Origin: Streptomyces odonnellii
Lineage (GTDB): Bacteria; Actinomycetota; Actinomycetes; Streptomycetales; Streptomycetaceae
Assembly: GCF_000981895.1 (NCBI RefSeq)
Contig: NZ_LATD01000062.1
Span: 1-58,493, forward strand
DNA: 58,493 nucleotides
Direction of reading: 5' to 3'
Under the pieces are notes generated by a model. That model saw nothing but the letters and a program-made list of their open reading frames with translations, had not been told where the DNA came from and did not search any database. This document shows, piece after piece, positions 1 through 8,271 of the stretch (positions are counted from its first letter, which is position 1; each line of letters opens with the position of its first letter). A program made the translations under genes and the position numbers.

Positions 1-196
1 GCCCCGCGGGGAGGGCGGGCAGCGCTGAGGGCAGAGCCGGCAGATAGCTGTTGCCCGTGTCGTAGGCCGAAGGCACTCTGATCGGGGCGATCTGAGGCGT
101 GCCCCGCTCCGCGACCAAGGAGTCGTAGATAGGGGTGTCCGGGAACGACGGCGCGGTGTAGTAACCGCCGCCGTAGGTGGCGCGGGGGGAGGTCAT
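1..196 (-). CDS. Conserved actinomycete hypothetical protein (partial, N-terminal part)
   Basis: The reading frame runs from an ATG at 196 to the window edge, so only about 65 N-terminal residues are visible. It begins MTSPRATYGGGYYTAPSFPD and continues with a Tyr/Gly/Pro-rich, low-complexity stretch. It has no signal peptide or membrane segment. I remember this N-terminus from small streptomycete proteins of unknown function (possibly the family called DUF6643, a name given from memory). No function can be assigned. The ATG lies 7 nt after a TAACTT box on the same strand, so the mRNA is probably leaderless. Confidence 0.7.
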   Translation of the reverse strand, partial: MTSPRATYGGGYYTAPSFPDTPIYDSLVAERGTPQIAPIRVPSAYDTGNSYLPALPSALPALPAG

Positions 197-203
197 GGAA
201 CAT

Positions 204-209
204 AAGTTA
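204..209 (-). promoter_or_regulatory. -10 box of leaderless promoter for the gene starting at 196
   Basis: TAACTT on the minus strand is followed by exactly 7 nt and then the ATG. This is the TANNNT-to-start spacing of leaderless actinomycete promoters. No clear -35 box is visible. Confidence 0.5.
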
Positions 210-394
210 AGCCCACGATGTGCCGGTTGGGGAGTCGGATAAGGGGGTTGTTTCGGGAGCTGTGGGCGGCTTCGGATCCCCAATGCGAGCGAACTTGGGA
301 AAAACGGTCGTCCGACAGTGTTCGGATCGTGTAAAGGGCAAGCTAGCAGGGGGTTACGGCGGGTCTCGCGGGGTCCGAACCACGTTCCTGCCAT

Positions 395-400
395 TAGGTT
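395..400 (+). promoter_or_regulatory. Possible -10 box upstream of the TerD-family gene
   Basis: TAGGTT lies about 48 nt before the chosen ATG, in a stretch that is less GC-rich than its surroundings (about 270-425). No convincing -35 box is present, so this is a weak suggestion. Confidence 0.3.
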
Positions 401-447
401 TGGCGGCACAAAATCTTCGGACAACCCGACGCGCGATGGGGGCGAGC

Positions 448-1725
448 ATGTCCATGCTTAAGGGAGCCAATCTTCCGGTACCGGTACCCGCCGTCCGGGT
501 CGAATTGGGATGGCGTTCAGGACCCGGCGTACCGGACGTCGACGCGTCCGCGCTCCTGCTCGTCTCGGGGAAGGTGCGCTCGGACGCGGACTTCGTCTTC
601 TACAACCAGCCGGAGCACGCGTCGGGCGCGGTACGGCACGAGAACAAGAAGACCGCGGGAGACGGTGTGACCGACACCGTCACGGTCGATCTCGCACGTG
701 TGGAGCCCTCGGTCGAGCGGATCGTTCTGGCGGCGTCGGCCGACGGCGGCAACTTCGGCCGGGTGCCGGGGCTCCACGTACGGGTGCTGGACGCAGTGGC
801 GGGCACCGAGATCGCGCGGTACGACAGCCAGGACGCGACCGTGGAGACGGCGTTCGTCCTGGGCGAGCTGTACCGGCGGCAGGGGAGCTGGAAGTTCCGT
901 GCCGTGGGGCAGGGGTACGACAGCGGACTCGCGGGCCTGGCCAGGGATTTCGGAATCTCGGTCGACGAACCGCAGCAGAGCGCGGCACCCGCGCCCACTC
1001 GTGCCGCACAGCCCGCGCCCGCCCGTACGGCCGCGCCGCCGGCTCCTCCGGTACCCGCGCCCGCTCCGGCGCCCGCCCCGGCACCCGTACGGCTCAGCAA
1101 AGTCACCCTGACCAAGGAGGCCCCGACCGTCTCCCTCAGCAAGCAGGGCGGCAGTTCCGGCGCGATGCGTGTGAACCTCAACTGGCAGGTGCGCAAACAG
1201 TTCAAGGGCTGGGGAGCCAAACTCGGCCGGGCCGTCGCCATGCACGGCGATCTCGATCTCGACCTGTGCGCTCTCTATGAACTCAGCGACGGCCGCAAAG
1301 GCGTCGTCCAGGCGCTCGGCAATGCCTTCGGCGCGCTCAACCAGCCGCCGTACATCCATCTCGACGGCGACGACCGCACGGGCGGTCTCGACACCGGCGA
1401 GAACCTCACCATCAACCTCGACCACAAGGACCGGCTGCGCAGGATCGTCATCTTCGTGACGATCTATGAAGGCGCGCGCAGTTTCGCGGATCTCGACGCG
1501 ACGGTGACCCTCCAGCCACAGCACGGCGCGCCGATCGAGTTCTCACTCGGCGAATGCACCGTGCCCTCGACGGTCTGCTCACTCGCGCTGATCACCAATA
1601 CCGGCTCGGACCTCGTCGTCCAGCGCGAAGCGCGCTTTCTCGTACCGGAACGCGGAGTGAGTCCGCAGCGGACCATCGATTACGCCTATGGCTGGGGCAT
1701 GAACTGGACGCCCGGCAGGAAGTGA
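448..1725 (+). CDS. TerD-family protein with two TerD-like domains
   Basis: 425 aa. Residues about 1-175 form a TerD/stress-protein domain (MSMLKGANLPV start, then the VELGWRSGPGVPDVDASALLL signature). A Pro/Ala linker follows at about 178-215, then a second TerD-like domain. The second domain contains the Asp-rich stretch HGDLDLDLCALYELSDG, resembling the calcium-binding motif of the family, with further acidic loops at LDGDDRTGG. Family members bind Ca2+ and are linked to tellurite/stress resistance and, in streptomycetes, to differentiation; the exact role here is unknown. The frame stays open to 220, but 448 has a GGGGG ribosome site and matches family starts; ATG 436 is an alternative. 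The gene stands alone, with no other ter genes nearby. Confidence 0.88.
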   Translation: MSMLKGANLPVPVPAVRVELGWRSGPGVPDVDASALLLVSGKVRSDADFVFYNQPEHASGAVRHENKKTAGDGVTDTVTVDLARVEPSVERIVLAASADGGNFGRVPGLHVRVLDAVAGTEIARYDSQDATVETAFVLGELYRRQGSWKFRAVGQGYDSGLAGLARDFGISVDEPQQSAAPAPTRAAQPAPARTAAPPAPPVPAPAPAPAPAPVRLSKVTLTKEAPTVSLSKQGGSSGAMRVNLNWQVRKQFKGWGAKLGRAVAMHGDLDLDLCALYELSDGRKGVVQALGNAFGALNQPPYIHLDGDDRTGGLDTGENLTINLDHKDRLRRIVIFVTIYEGARSFADLDATVTLQPQHGAPIEFSLGECTVPSTVCSLALITNTGSDLVVQREARFLVPERGVSPQRTIDYAYGWGMNWTPGRK

Positions 1726-1733
1726 TCCGTCCG

Positions 1734-2948
1734 TCAGCGGTCCGGCGTGGCCCGGGGGCGGGTGTACGTACGCCCCTTCCAGGCCGCGCCGCGGCCCCGG
1801 TAGTGCTGCACGGCGGAGTCGACCGTCATCAGCAGATAGAGCGACGCCGTCAACGGCAGGAGCGGAGCCAGCGCGAGCGTCTGCCGGTAGTACCGCAGCA
1901 TGGGGATGTACGTCGCCGTCATCACCGCCCACGCGGCGAACCCCAGCCACCCGGCGGCCGTGTCCCCGGCGGACACCCCCACGCCCAGGGCGAGCGGCGG
2001 CGCCAGATAAATCACCGCGAGCCCGGCCACCGTACCGGCGAGCACCAGCGGATTGTGCCTGAGCTGTGCGTAGGCGCTGCGCGAGACCATCCGCCAGAGG
2101 TCCGCGAGCCGTGGATACGGACGCACACTGTCCACCCGTTCCGCGAGCCCGAGCCAGATCCGGCCACCATCACGCCGTATGGCGCGCGCAAGTGACACAT
2201 CGTCGATCACGGCCTGATGGATCGAGTCGGGAATCCGTGCCCGCACGGCGGCGTCCGTACGGAGGAGGACACAGCCGCCGGCCGCGGCGGCCGTGCGCCC
2301 GCCGGGGCGGTTGATCCAGCGGAACGGATAGAGCTGCGCGAAGAAGTAGACGAACGCCGGTACGACGAGCTTCTCCCACAGGCTCACCACCCGTAGCCGC
2401 GCCATCTGCGAGACCAGATCGAGTTCATGCGCGCGGGCGGCGGCCACCAGCTCCCGCAGGCTGTCCGGCTCATGGGCGATGTCGGCGTCCGTCAGCAGCA
2501 GATACTCGGGGTCGTGCTCGCGGGCCAGTGCGATGCCATGGCGCAGCGCCCACAGCTTTCCGGTCCAGCCGGGCCCGGGTTCGCCGGGCGAGGCGACAGT
2601 CAGCGGCAGCCCGCCGTGGCGCGCGGACAGTTCGCGGGCGAGTCCGCCCGTACCGTCCTGGCTGCCGTCGTCGATCAGGAACACCTCGGCCTCGCCGGGA
2701 TAGACCTGCGCCAGCAGGGACGGCAGGCTCGCGGGCAGCACGGCCGCCTCGTCCCTGGCCGGTACGACGACGGCGACGGACGGCCAGCAGGCGGCGGGCC
2801 CTTCCGGCACGTGGTACTCCTCGTGCGCGGGGAGCCGCTGATCCGTACGCCAGAAGAACCCCTGACCCAGCAACAGCCAGCCCCACGCGGCCAGCGAACC
2901 CATGGCGATCCAGGCAACGGCACTCATCCGCCGCAGTCTGCCCCACAT
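1734..2948 (-). CDS. hpnB: HpnB-like family 2 glycosyltransferase
   Basis: 404 aa. An N-terminal membrane segment (about 9-31) precedes a GT2 domain with VVVPARDEA (about 60-68), IDDGSQDGT (92-100) and LLTDADIAHEPD (about 151-162, the metal-binding DxD). Three or more C-terminal membrane segments follow (about 300-390). The GKLWALRHG and RIWLGLAERVDSVRPY regions match my memory of hopene-associated glycosyltransferase HpnB, which is thought to glycosylate hopanoid side chains at the membrane. No other hopanoid genes are near, so the lipid substrate is inferred only. Start uncertain: M8 (2927) is an alternative. Divergent from the racemase gene. Confidence 0.8.
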   Translation of the reverse strand: MWGRLRRMSAVAWIAMGSLAAWGWLLLGQGFFWRTDQRLPAHEEYHVPEGPAACWPSVAVVVPARDEAAVLPASLPSLLAQVYPGEAEVFLIDDGSQDGTGGLARELSARHGGLPLTVASPGEPGPGWTGKLWALRHGIALAREHDPEYLLLTDADIAHEPDSLRELVAAARAHELDLVSQMARLRVVSLWEKLVVPAFVYFFAQLYPFRWINRPGGRTAAAAGGCVLLRTDAAVRARIPDSIHQAVIDDVSLARAIRRDGGRIWLGLAERVDSVRPYPRLADLWRMVSRSAYAQLRHNPLVLAGTVAGLAVIYLAPPLALGVGVSAGDTAAGWLGFAAWAVMTATYIPMLRYYRQTLALAPLLPLTASLYLLMTVDSAVQHYRGRGAAWKGRTYTRPRATPDR

Positions 2949-2954
2949 CGCCGG

Positions 2955-2970
2955 GACCGCACACGCGGTC
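2955..2970. promoter_or_regulatory. Perfect inverted repeat between hpnB-like gene and racemase
   Basis: GACCGC-ACAC-GCGGTC is a 6-4-6 perfect dyad lying 7 nt before the ATG of the divergent glycosyltransferase and 3 nt before the -10 box of the racemase. A repressor bound here would cover both starts. No regulator gene is adjacent, so the protein is unknown. Confidence 0.4.
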
Positions 2971-2973
2971 GAC

Positions 2974-2979
2974 TATGGT
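2974..2979 (+). promoter_or_regulatory. -10 box of leaderless promoter for the racemase
   Basis: TATGGT is followed by 6 nt and then the GTG start at 2986. There is no Shine-Dalgarno sequence, consistent with a leaderless transcript. Confidence 0.55.
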
Positions 2980-2985
2980 GACCGA

Positions 2986-3813
2986 GTGAAGATCGCGCTC
3001 ATGGACTCGGGCATCGGCCTGCTGGCGGCGGCCGACGCGGTACGCGGACGGTGCCCCGAGGCAGATCTCGTCCTCTCCTGCGACCCCGACGGAATGCCCT
3101 GGGGCCCGCGCTCGCCGGAGGACGTCACCGAGCGGGCCCTCGCCGTCGCCCGTGCCGCCGCGGAGCACCGGCCCGACGCGCTGATCGTGGCCTGCAACAC
3201 TGCCTCCGTGCACGCCCTGCCGACACTCCGCGCCGAACTGGAGCCGGCGCTGCCGGTCATCGGTACGGTCCCGGCGATCAAACCGGCCGCGGCCGGCGGC
3301 GGGCCCCTCGCGATCTGGGCCACCCCGGCCACCACCGGGAGCCCGTACCAGCACGGGCTGATCCGCGACTTCGCCCCGGCGGTGGACGTCACCGAGGTGC
3401 CCTGCCCGGGGCTGGCGGACGCGGTGGACGCCGCGGACGAGGCGGCGATCGACCGCGCGGTGGCCGCGGCGGCGGCGCTCACACCGCGCGACGCTCGGGC
3501 CGTCGTCCTGGGCTGCACCCACTACGAACTGGTCGAGGAACGCATTCGTACGGCCCTCCAGCGGCCGGGGCTGCCCGCGGTCGTGCTGTACGGCTCGGCG
3601 GACGCGGTCGCCGCGCAGGCGCTGCGGAGGGTGGGAGCGGTCGTCGCCGACGGGGCGGGCGGCGGACGGGGGCCGGTGACATCGGTCACGCCGACGGGTC
3701 CGTCCGGCGGACGGCTCACCGTACTGCTCAGCGGCCGGGAGGGCGTACTGCCCGAGGCCGCGCTCGCCTATGCGGAAGGGCGGCTCCTCGCCGCCGTCAG
3801 CCAGGTGCGCTGA
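2986..3813 (+). CDS. murI: Aspartate/glutamate racemase family protein (MurI-like)
   Basis: 276 aa, near the usual MurI length. It has the paired catalytic cysteines of the cofactor-independent racemases: C70 in VACNTAS and C177 in LGCTHYE, with DSGIG (D7) at the N-terminus. MurI supplies D-glutamate for peptidoglycan in the cytoplasm. The sequence is divergent (a long Gly/Ala-rich insert near 240), so this may be a second racemase rather than the essential copy. Start GTG 2986 fits the TATGGT box 6 nt upstream; upstream codons in frame lack any ribosome site. Confidence 0.78.
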   Translation: MKIALMDSGIGLLAAADAVRGRCPEADLVLSCDPDGMPWGPRSPEDVTERALAVARAAAEHRPDALIVACNTASVHALPTLRAELEPALPVIGTVPAIKPAAAGGGPLAIWATPATTGSPYQHGLIRDFAPAVDVTEVPCPGLADAVDAADEAAIDRAVAAAAALTPRDARAVVLGCTHYELVEERIRTALQRPGLPAVVLYGSADAVAAQALRRVGAVVADGAGGGRGPVTSVTPTGPSGGRLTVLLSGREGVLPEAALAYAEGRLLAAVSQVR

Positions 3814-4038
3814 CCCGGGCTGACCTGAACGGAGCATCTTCACGGGCGCGTCCGGGGTACGTCCGGAGCGCCTGCTGGACGTCCGTCGCGGGCGTGCCGA
3901 AGGTGCGCGCAGGCGCTCGGACGGCAGACGGGACACACGGGCGGCCACGTTCGGAGTACGCGGGGAGCGGTCGGGGAGTGCCCCTGGAGTAACGCGGCAT
4001 CAGCTCGCCGAGGGGCTACCGGCCCGGCGGAACCTGGG

Positions 4039-4044
4039 TAGTCT
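4039..4044 (+). promoter_or_regulatory. -10 box of leaderless promoter for the gene at 4052
   Basis: TAGTCT ends 7 nt before ATG 4052, with no ribosome site between. Confidence 0.6.
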
Positions 4045-4051
4045 GCAAGAC

Positions 4052-4612
4052 ATGAGGGAGCATCCCCGGCATGAGGGCGACGCCGCTGAGCCCTTGCCCG
4101 ACACCTGGACGGGCCGCGCCACCAACCGTGTGCAGTGGCTCCTCGCCGCCGCGGGCGCCGCGTGCATCGCGCTCGGTGTTCTGCTGGCCGTGGAATTCTC
4201 CTGGTCCTCCGGCTTCGCCGCGCTGCTGATGGCGGTCGTCGGCTGTGTGACGGCGGGACTGCTCGTCCTGTTCGGGACGCTCGCGTTCGTGCACGTCGCG
4301 GTCAGGGTCGAGGGCGACTGCCTGGAAGTGCGCTGCGGCCATATGGGACTGCCGCGCCGCCGCATTCTGCTCGCCCATGTGGTGGACGCCGCCTTCGAGC
4401 CACGGGTCACGCCGCGCCAGTGGGGCGGCTGGGGATACCGCTGGCGGCCCGAGAGAGGTACGGCCGTGGTGGTGCGCCGCGGCGAGGCCCTGGTGCTCAA
4501 GCTGGGCGACGGCAGGATCTTCACGGTGACGGTGGACGACGCCGAGTCGGCGGTGCGGTTCATCCGCAGCCGTCTGCAACTCGCGCCGAAGCCCAACGCG
4601 GCGGGTATCTGA
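4052..4612 (+). CDS. Two-TM membrane protein with PH-like cytoplasmic domain
   Basis: 186 aa. Two membrane segments (about residues 29-50 and 53-78) are followed by a hydrophilic beta-rich region carrying VRVEGDCLEVRCG and RGTAVVVRRGEALVLKLGDG, the pattern of bacterial PH-like (YdbS/YcxB-type) domains. The last third ends AESAVRFIRSRLQ. Its role is unknown. The start is set by the leaderless box TAGTCT 7 nt before the ATG. The gene is monocistronic; the next gene is convergent. Confidence 0.72.
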   Translation: MREHPRHEGDAAEPLPDTWTGRATNRVQWLLAAAGAACIALGVLLAVEFSWSSGFAALLMAVVGCVTAGLLVLFGTLAFVHVAVRVEGDCLEVRCGHMGLPRRRILLAHVVDAAFEPRVTPRQWGGWGYRWRPERGTAVVVRRGEALVLKLGDGRIFTVTVDDAESAVRFIRSRLQLAPKPNAAGI

Positions 4613-4708
4613 GACCTGTCCGTCTTGTTCTGCGCGGCGGCTGGGTTTCGCGTGGACCTTGTTTACGTCGGCTGTGTTCTACGTCGTCCGCGCGTTGCGT
4701 CGTCCGCG

Positions 4709-5794
4709 TCAGGCCGGTGTCGTACGGGCGTGACCCCCGCCCGGGCCGTCGGGACCGGTGCCGGGCTTTGTCTCCGGCCGTGCCGTGGCCAGGCCCGCCA
4801 GCAGCCCCGCGCCCGCCGTCACCGAGGTGAAGCTCAGCGCGTTGCCCACGGTCGCCACGGCGGCGAGTGCCGTCAGCGCCGCCCCGGCCGTCAGGGCCAC
4901 CGGCGTCGAGCACGCCGAGCGGGCCAGCCCGTACATCAGCCAGCCGTACACCGCGCCGAGCAGCACGACTCCCACGACGCCCTGCTCCGCCGCCTGCTGG
5001 AGCGGTGCCGAGTGCGGAGTGCCGTCGCTGTCCAGCGCACGGGTCGCGGTCGGACTGAGATCGCCGAAACGGTCGGGCCCCGAGCCCAGCAGCGGACGCT
5101 CCTCCGCCAGCTCGGCCGCGTCCTGCCAGAGCGCCACCCGGTACTGGGTGAGCTGCCCCTCGATCGACACCGAGAGCCCCTCGGGCAGCGCCTGCTCGGC
5201 CACCGCCCACGACATACCCACCACCAGCGCCGTGACCAGCGCCAGCCCGGCGAGACCGGCCGCCCGCCGCCGCGTCCTGGCCGCCGCCAGCGAGCACAGC
5301 ACCACCCCGAGCACCGCGATGAACCCCGCGATCGACCCGAAGAGCAGCGCGGCTCCCGTGATCGTCAGCGCGAGCAGCCACAGCGCCAGCCGCACGGCCG
5401 GGGGCCGGGCCGCCGGCGCCGCGCAGCAGGCCGCCCCCGCCGCCAGCACCAGCAGCCCGGCGACCGCGCCCACATCCCCGGGCGGTGTGCCCACGGAGAG
5501 GGCCATGCCGAACCCCTCATGGCCTGATGCGATCGCCGCCGCGAGCCCGGCGACGGCCGTCACGGAGGCGGCCCCGACCGGTACGAGGGACCCGCTGATC
5601 CGGCCGCAGGCGTAACCGGCCGTGACGGCGAGCACCGCGAGCAGGACACCCTCGGGCCTGCCGCCGTTGCCCGCCGCGCTGATCAGCGCCCACAACGCGC
5701 AGCCGCCGAGGACCGCGGCGCCGAGGACGTCGGGAGCGCTGCCGCGTTCGCGCACGACTGATCGTTCCAACGGCGGTTCCGCCGGTGCGGTCAT
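4709..5794 (-). CDS. O-antigen ligase/polymerase-like multi-spanning membrane protein
   Basis: 361 aa with about ten hydrophobic segments. A loop in the middle reads QYRVALWQDAAELAEERPLLGSGPDRF, the Wzy_C/WaaL-type signature (Arg, Trp, PL-GxGxxRF), followed by SAPLQQAAEQGVVG. Family members transfer or polymerise glycans on the outer face of the membrane. No polysaccharide cluster is adjacent, so the substrate is unknown. Start ATG 5794 follows a G-rich ribosome site (GGGGGGCGACGGG); an ATG 12 codons upstream at 5830 lacks one. Confidence 0.75.
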   Translation of the reverse strand: MTAPAEPPLERSVVRERGSAPDVLGAAVLGGCALWALISAAGNGGRPEGVLLAVLAVTAGYACGRISGSLVPVGAASVTAVAGLAAAIASGHEGFGMALSVGTPPGDVGAVAGLLVLAAGAACCAAPAARPPAVRLALWLLALTITGAALLFGSIAGFIAVLGVVLCSLAAARTRRRAAGLAGLALVTALVVGMSWAVAEQALPEGLSVSIEGQLTQYRVALWQDAAELAEERPLLGSGPDRFGDLSPTATRALDSDGTPHSAPLQQAAEQGVVGVVLLGAVYGWLMYGLARSACSTPVALTAGAALTALAAVATVGNALSFTSVTAGAGLLAGLATARPETKPGTGPDGPGGGHARTTPA

Positions 5795-6022
5795 CCCGTC
5801 GCCCCCCGAACTCTGACGGGCCCCGCCCACAACCGCCGGATCCGGCCATGCGACAAGGACTGGCGCACACGCTAACGGCAGTGGTGGCGATGTGTGGAGG
5901 GATTGCGAAGGAACGTCACCGTACGTGTTGATCGCATGCGCCGACCGTCACAACGACGTGCGCACCGCGCGTACTGTCGGTCCCCCTGGACTCCGTGGCC
6001 CGTACTGACTGGTGCCCCTACT

Positions 6023-6064
6023 CCTTACACACGCCCGTGCTCCCCTTACATGCGCCCGTGCTCC
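6023..6064 (+). repeat. Two tandem 21-bp copies upstream of lnt
   Basis: Copies at 6023-6043 and 6044-6064 both start CCTTACA and end CGCCCGTGCTCC; they differ at two positions. The period equals two helical turns, and the array ends 20 bp before the lnt -10 box, so it could be an activator site. Confidence 0.6.
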
Positions 6065-6084
6065 CCCGCGACGGCGGCCCACCG

Positions 6085-6090
6085 TAGACT
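6085..6090 (+). promoter_or_regulatory. -10 box of leaderless promoter for lnt
   Basis: TAGACT is followed by 7 nt and then GTG 6098. Confidence 0.6.
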
Positions 6091-6097
6091 CCGCCGG

Positions 6098-7726
6098 GTG
6101 AGCGCCACCATCACCACCGCCGGGCCGACCCCGTCCGCCCCGGCCCCGGCGGGCCGAGGGCTGTCCGGGCTGCTGCGACGGTTCATCTGGCCGGGCGCCG
6201 CCGCGCTGTCCGGCGTCGTGCTGTACGCGAGTTTCCCGCCCCGCACCTTGTGGTGGCTGGCGCTGCCAGGCTTCGCCCTGCTGGGCTGGAGCCTGTACGG
6301 CCGCAGGCTGCGCGCCGCCTTCGGTCTCGGCTATCTGGCGGGCCTGGGCTTTCTGCTGCCGCTCCTGGTCTGGACGGGCGCCGAGGTCGGCCCCGGACCA
6401 TGGCTCGCGCTGGTCGCGATCGAGGCGCTCTTCATCGCTTTCACCGGTATGGGGATCGCGGCCGTGTCGCGGCTGCCGGTATGGCCGGTCTGGGCCGCGG
6501 CGGTGTGGATCCTGGGCGAGGCGGTCCGGGCCCGGGTGCCGTTCGGCGGTTTCCCCTGGGGCAAGATCGCCTTCGGCCAGGCCGACAGCGTGTTCCTGCC
6601 GCTGGCCGCGGTCGGCGGCACTCCGGTGCTCGGTTTCGCCGTCGTCCTGTGCGGCCTCGGCCTGTACGAGGCGGTGCGGCAGGTCCTCGCGTACCGTACG
6701 GCCGGAACGTTCCCGCGCCGTGCGGCGTCCGTCGCGGCCCTCACCGTCCTCGTACCCGTCCTGGCCGCGCTCGCCGCACTGCCGCTGGTGGACGACTCCG
6801 CCGAGGACGGCACCGCGACCGTCGCCGCGATCCAGGGCAATGTGCCCCGGGCGGGCCTCGAATTCAACGCCCAGCGCCGCGCCGTACTCGACAACCATGT
6901 GAGCAGGACCCTCCAGCTCGCCGACGATGTGAGGTCCGGCAAGGAGCCGAAGCCCGATTTCGTCCTGTGGCCGGAGAACTCCTCCGACATCGACCCCTAC
7001 CGCAACCCCGACGCACGGGCCGTGATCGATCAGGCCGCGAAGGCGATCGGCGTACCGATCTCCGTCGGCGCCGTGGTCACCCCGGACACCGGACCGCTGC
7101 GCAACACCCAGATCCTGTGGGACCCGGAGCGCGGCCCGACCGCTACCTACGACAAGCGGCAGATCCAGCCCTTCGGCGAGTATCTGCCACTTCGTTCCCT
7201 CGTACGGATGATCAGCCCCGGGTACGCGGACATGGTGCGCCGGGACTTCGGGCGCGGTACGGAGCCGGGCGTCTTCGACCTCGCGGGCACGCGGGTCGGG
7301 CTCGCCACGTGTTACGAGGCGGCCTTCGACTGGGCGGTACGGGACACCGTCACGAACGGCGCGCAGCTCATCTCCGTACCCAGCAACAACGCGACCTTCG
7401 ACCGCAGCGAGATGACCTATCAGCAGCTCGCGATGTCGCGGGTGCGCGCGGTCGAGCACAGCAGGACCGTCGTGGTGCCCGTCACGAGCGGCGTCAGCGC
7501 CATCATCCAGCCGGACGGAACGATCACGCAGAAGTCCGGGATGTTCACTCCGGACGCGCTGGTCGCGAAGGTCCCGCTCCGCTCCTCGCTGACGCCCGCG
7601 ACCCGGCTCGGCACGCTGCCCGAATGGCTGCTGGCGGCTGTCGCGCTGGGCGGACTCGGCTGGGCGACGGCCCGCTCGGTACGCGGTTCCGCGCGAGCCG
7701 GCAGGCAGTCGGCGGACGCCCGTTAG
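6098..7726 (+). CDS. lnt: Apolipoprotein N-acyltransferase
   Basis: 542 aa. About seven N-terminal membrane segments (to residue ~225), including FGGFPWGKIAFGQ, are followed by an extracytoplasmic carbon-nitrogen hydrolase domain. That domain has the catalytic Glu in FVLWPENSS, Lys in DKRQIQPFGEYLP and Cys in GLATCYEAAFDW, and one C-terminal membrane segment near 505-525. The enzyme N-acylates the amino-terminal cysteine of lipoproteins. The frame is open to 5894, but GTG 6098 fits the TAGACT box 7 nt upstream. The stop codon TAG is itself the start of the next gene's -10 box. Confidence 0.92.
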   Translation: MSATITTAGPTPSAPAPAGRGLSGLLRRFIWPGAAALSGVVLYASFPPRTLWWLALPGFALLGWSLYGRRLRAAFGLGYLAGLGFLLPLLVWTGAEVGPGPWLALVAIEALFIAFTGMGIAAVSRLPVWPVWAAAVWILGEAVRARVPFGGFPWGKIAFGQADSVFLPLAAVGGTPVLGFAVVLCGLGLYEAVRQVLAYRTAGTFPRRAASVAALTVLVPVLAALAALPLVDDSAEDGTATVAAIQGNVPRAGLEFNAQRRAVLDNHVSRTLQLADDVRSGKEPKPDFVLWPENSSDIDPYRNPDARAVIDQAAKAIGVPISVGAVVTPDTGPLRNTQILWDPERGPTATYDKRQIQPFGEYLPLRSLVRMISPGYADMVRRDFGRGTEPGVFDLAGTRVGLATCYEAAFDWAVRDTVTNGAQLISVPSNNATFDRSEMTYQQLAMSRVRAVEHSRTVVVPVTSGVSAIIQPDGTITQKSGMFTPDALVAKVPLRSSLTPATRLGTLPEWLLAAVALGGLGWATARSVRGSARAGRQSADAR

Positions 7727-7729
7727 GGT
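7724..7729 (+). promoter_or_regulatory. -10 box overlapping the lnt stop codon
   Basis: TAGGGT includes the TAG stop codon of lnt and lies 7 nt before ATG 7737. The NUDIX gene can therefore be transcribed independently as a leaderless mRNA. Confidence 0.6.
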
Positions 7730-7736
7730 CGGGGGC

Positions 7737-8216
7737 ATGGGAACCCCTGACTTCATCCGAGAGATCCGCGCCACCGCGGGCCACCAGCTCCTTCTGCTGC
7801 CCGGTGTCAGCGCGATCGTCTTCGACGACGACGGGCGCGTGCTGCTCGGGCGCCGCGCCGACACCGGGCGGTGGTCGATCATCGGCGGGATCCCGGAGCC
7901 GGGGGAGCAGCCCGCGGGCGCGGCGGTACGTGAGGTGTACGAGGAGACCGCCGTGCGGTGTGTGGTGGAGCGGGTCGTGCTCGTCCAGGCGCTCAAGCCG
8001 GTCACCTATCCCAATGGCGACGAATGCCAGTACATGGACATCACCTTCCGCTGCCGGGCGGTGGGCGGCGAGGCGCGGGTCAATGACGACGAGTCCCTGG
8101 AGGTCGGGTGGTTCCCGGTGGACGGGCTGCCGGAGCTGGCGGACTTCGCGCTGCTGCGGATCAAGCAGGCGCTGACCGACGAACCCACATGGTTCGAACC
8201 CATGCCTTCCCGGTGA
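7737..8216 (+). CDS. NUDIX hydrolase
   Basis: 159 aa. The NUDIX box is near residues 56-79 (G-x5-E, then REVYEETA) inside a standard alpha/beta/alpha fold; the usual final Gly of the box is Ala here. The enzyme hydrolyses a nucleoside-diphosphate-linked compound; the substrate is not predictable. The gene lies 10 nt after lnt but has its own leaderless promoter box. No membrane segment or secretion signal is present. Confidence 0.9.
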   Translation: MGTPDFIREIRATAGHQLLLLPGVSAIVFDDDGRVLLGRRADTGRWSIIGGIPEPGEQPAGAAVREVYEETAVRCVVERVVLVQALKPVTYPNGDECQYMDITFRCRAVGGEARVNDDESLEVGWFPVDGLPELADFALLRIKQALTDEPTWFEPMPSR

Positions 8217-8258
8217 AGTGTGGGCCCTGACCACATCGGTCGGGGCTGGGGCGCTGCT

Positions 8259-8264
8259 TAGGGT
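8259..8264 (+). promoter_or_regulatory. -10 box of leaderless promoter for the SDR gene
   Basis: TAGGGT is followed by 7 nt and then ATG 8272. Confidence 0.6.
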
Positions 8265-8271
8265 GCGGATT

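Larger units (their letters stand above)
5795..6097. other. Divergent intergenic region (303 nt)
   Basis: It separates the minus-strand Wzy-like gene from lnt and should hold both promoters. It contains a 21-bp tandem repeat (6023-6064) and the leaderless lnt -10 box (6085-6090). No coding sequence is seen here. Confidence 0.6.

Noticed and set aside
8191..8204. GGTTCGAACCC, the T-loop motif of tRNA genes
   Set aside because: It lies inside the NUDIX coding sequence; no acceptor, D or anticodon stem can be formed around it.
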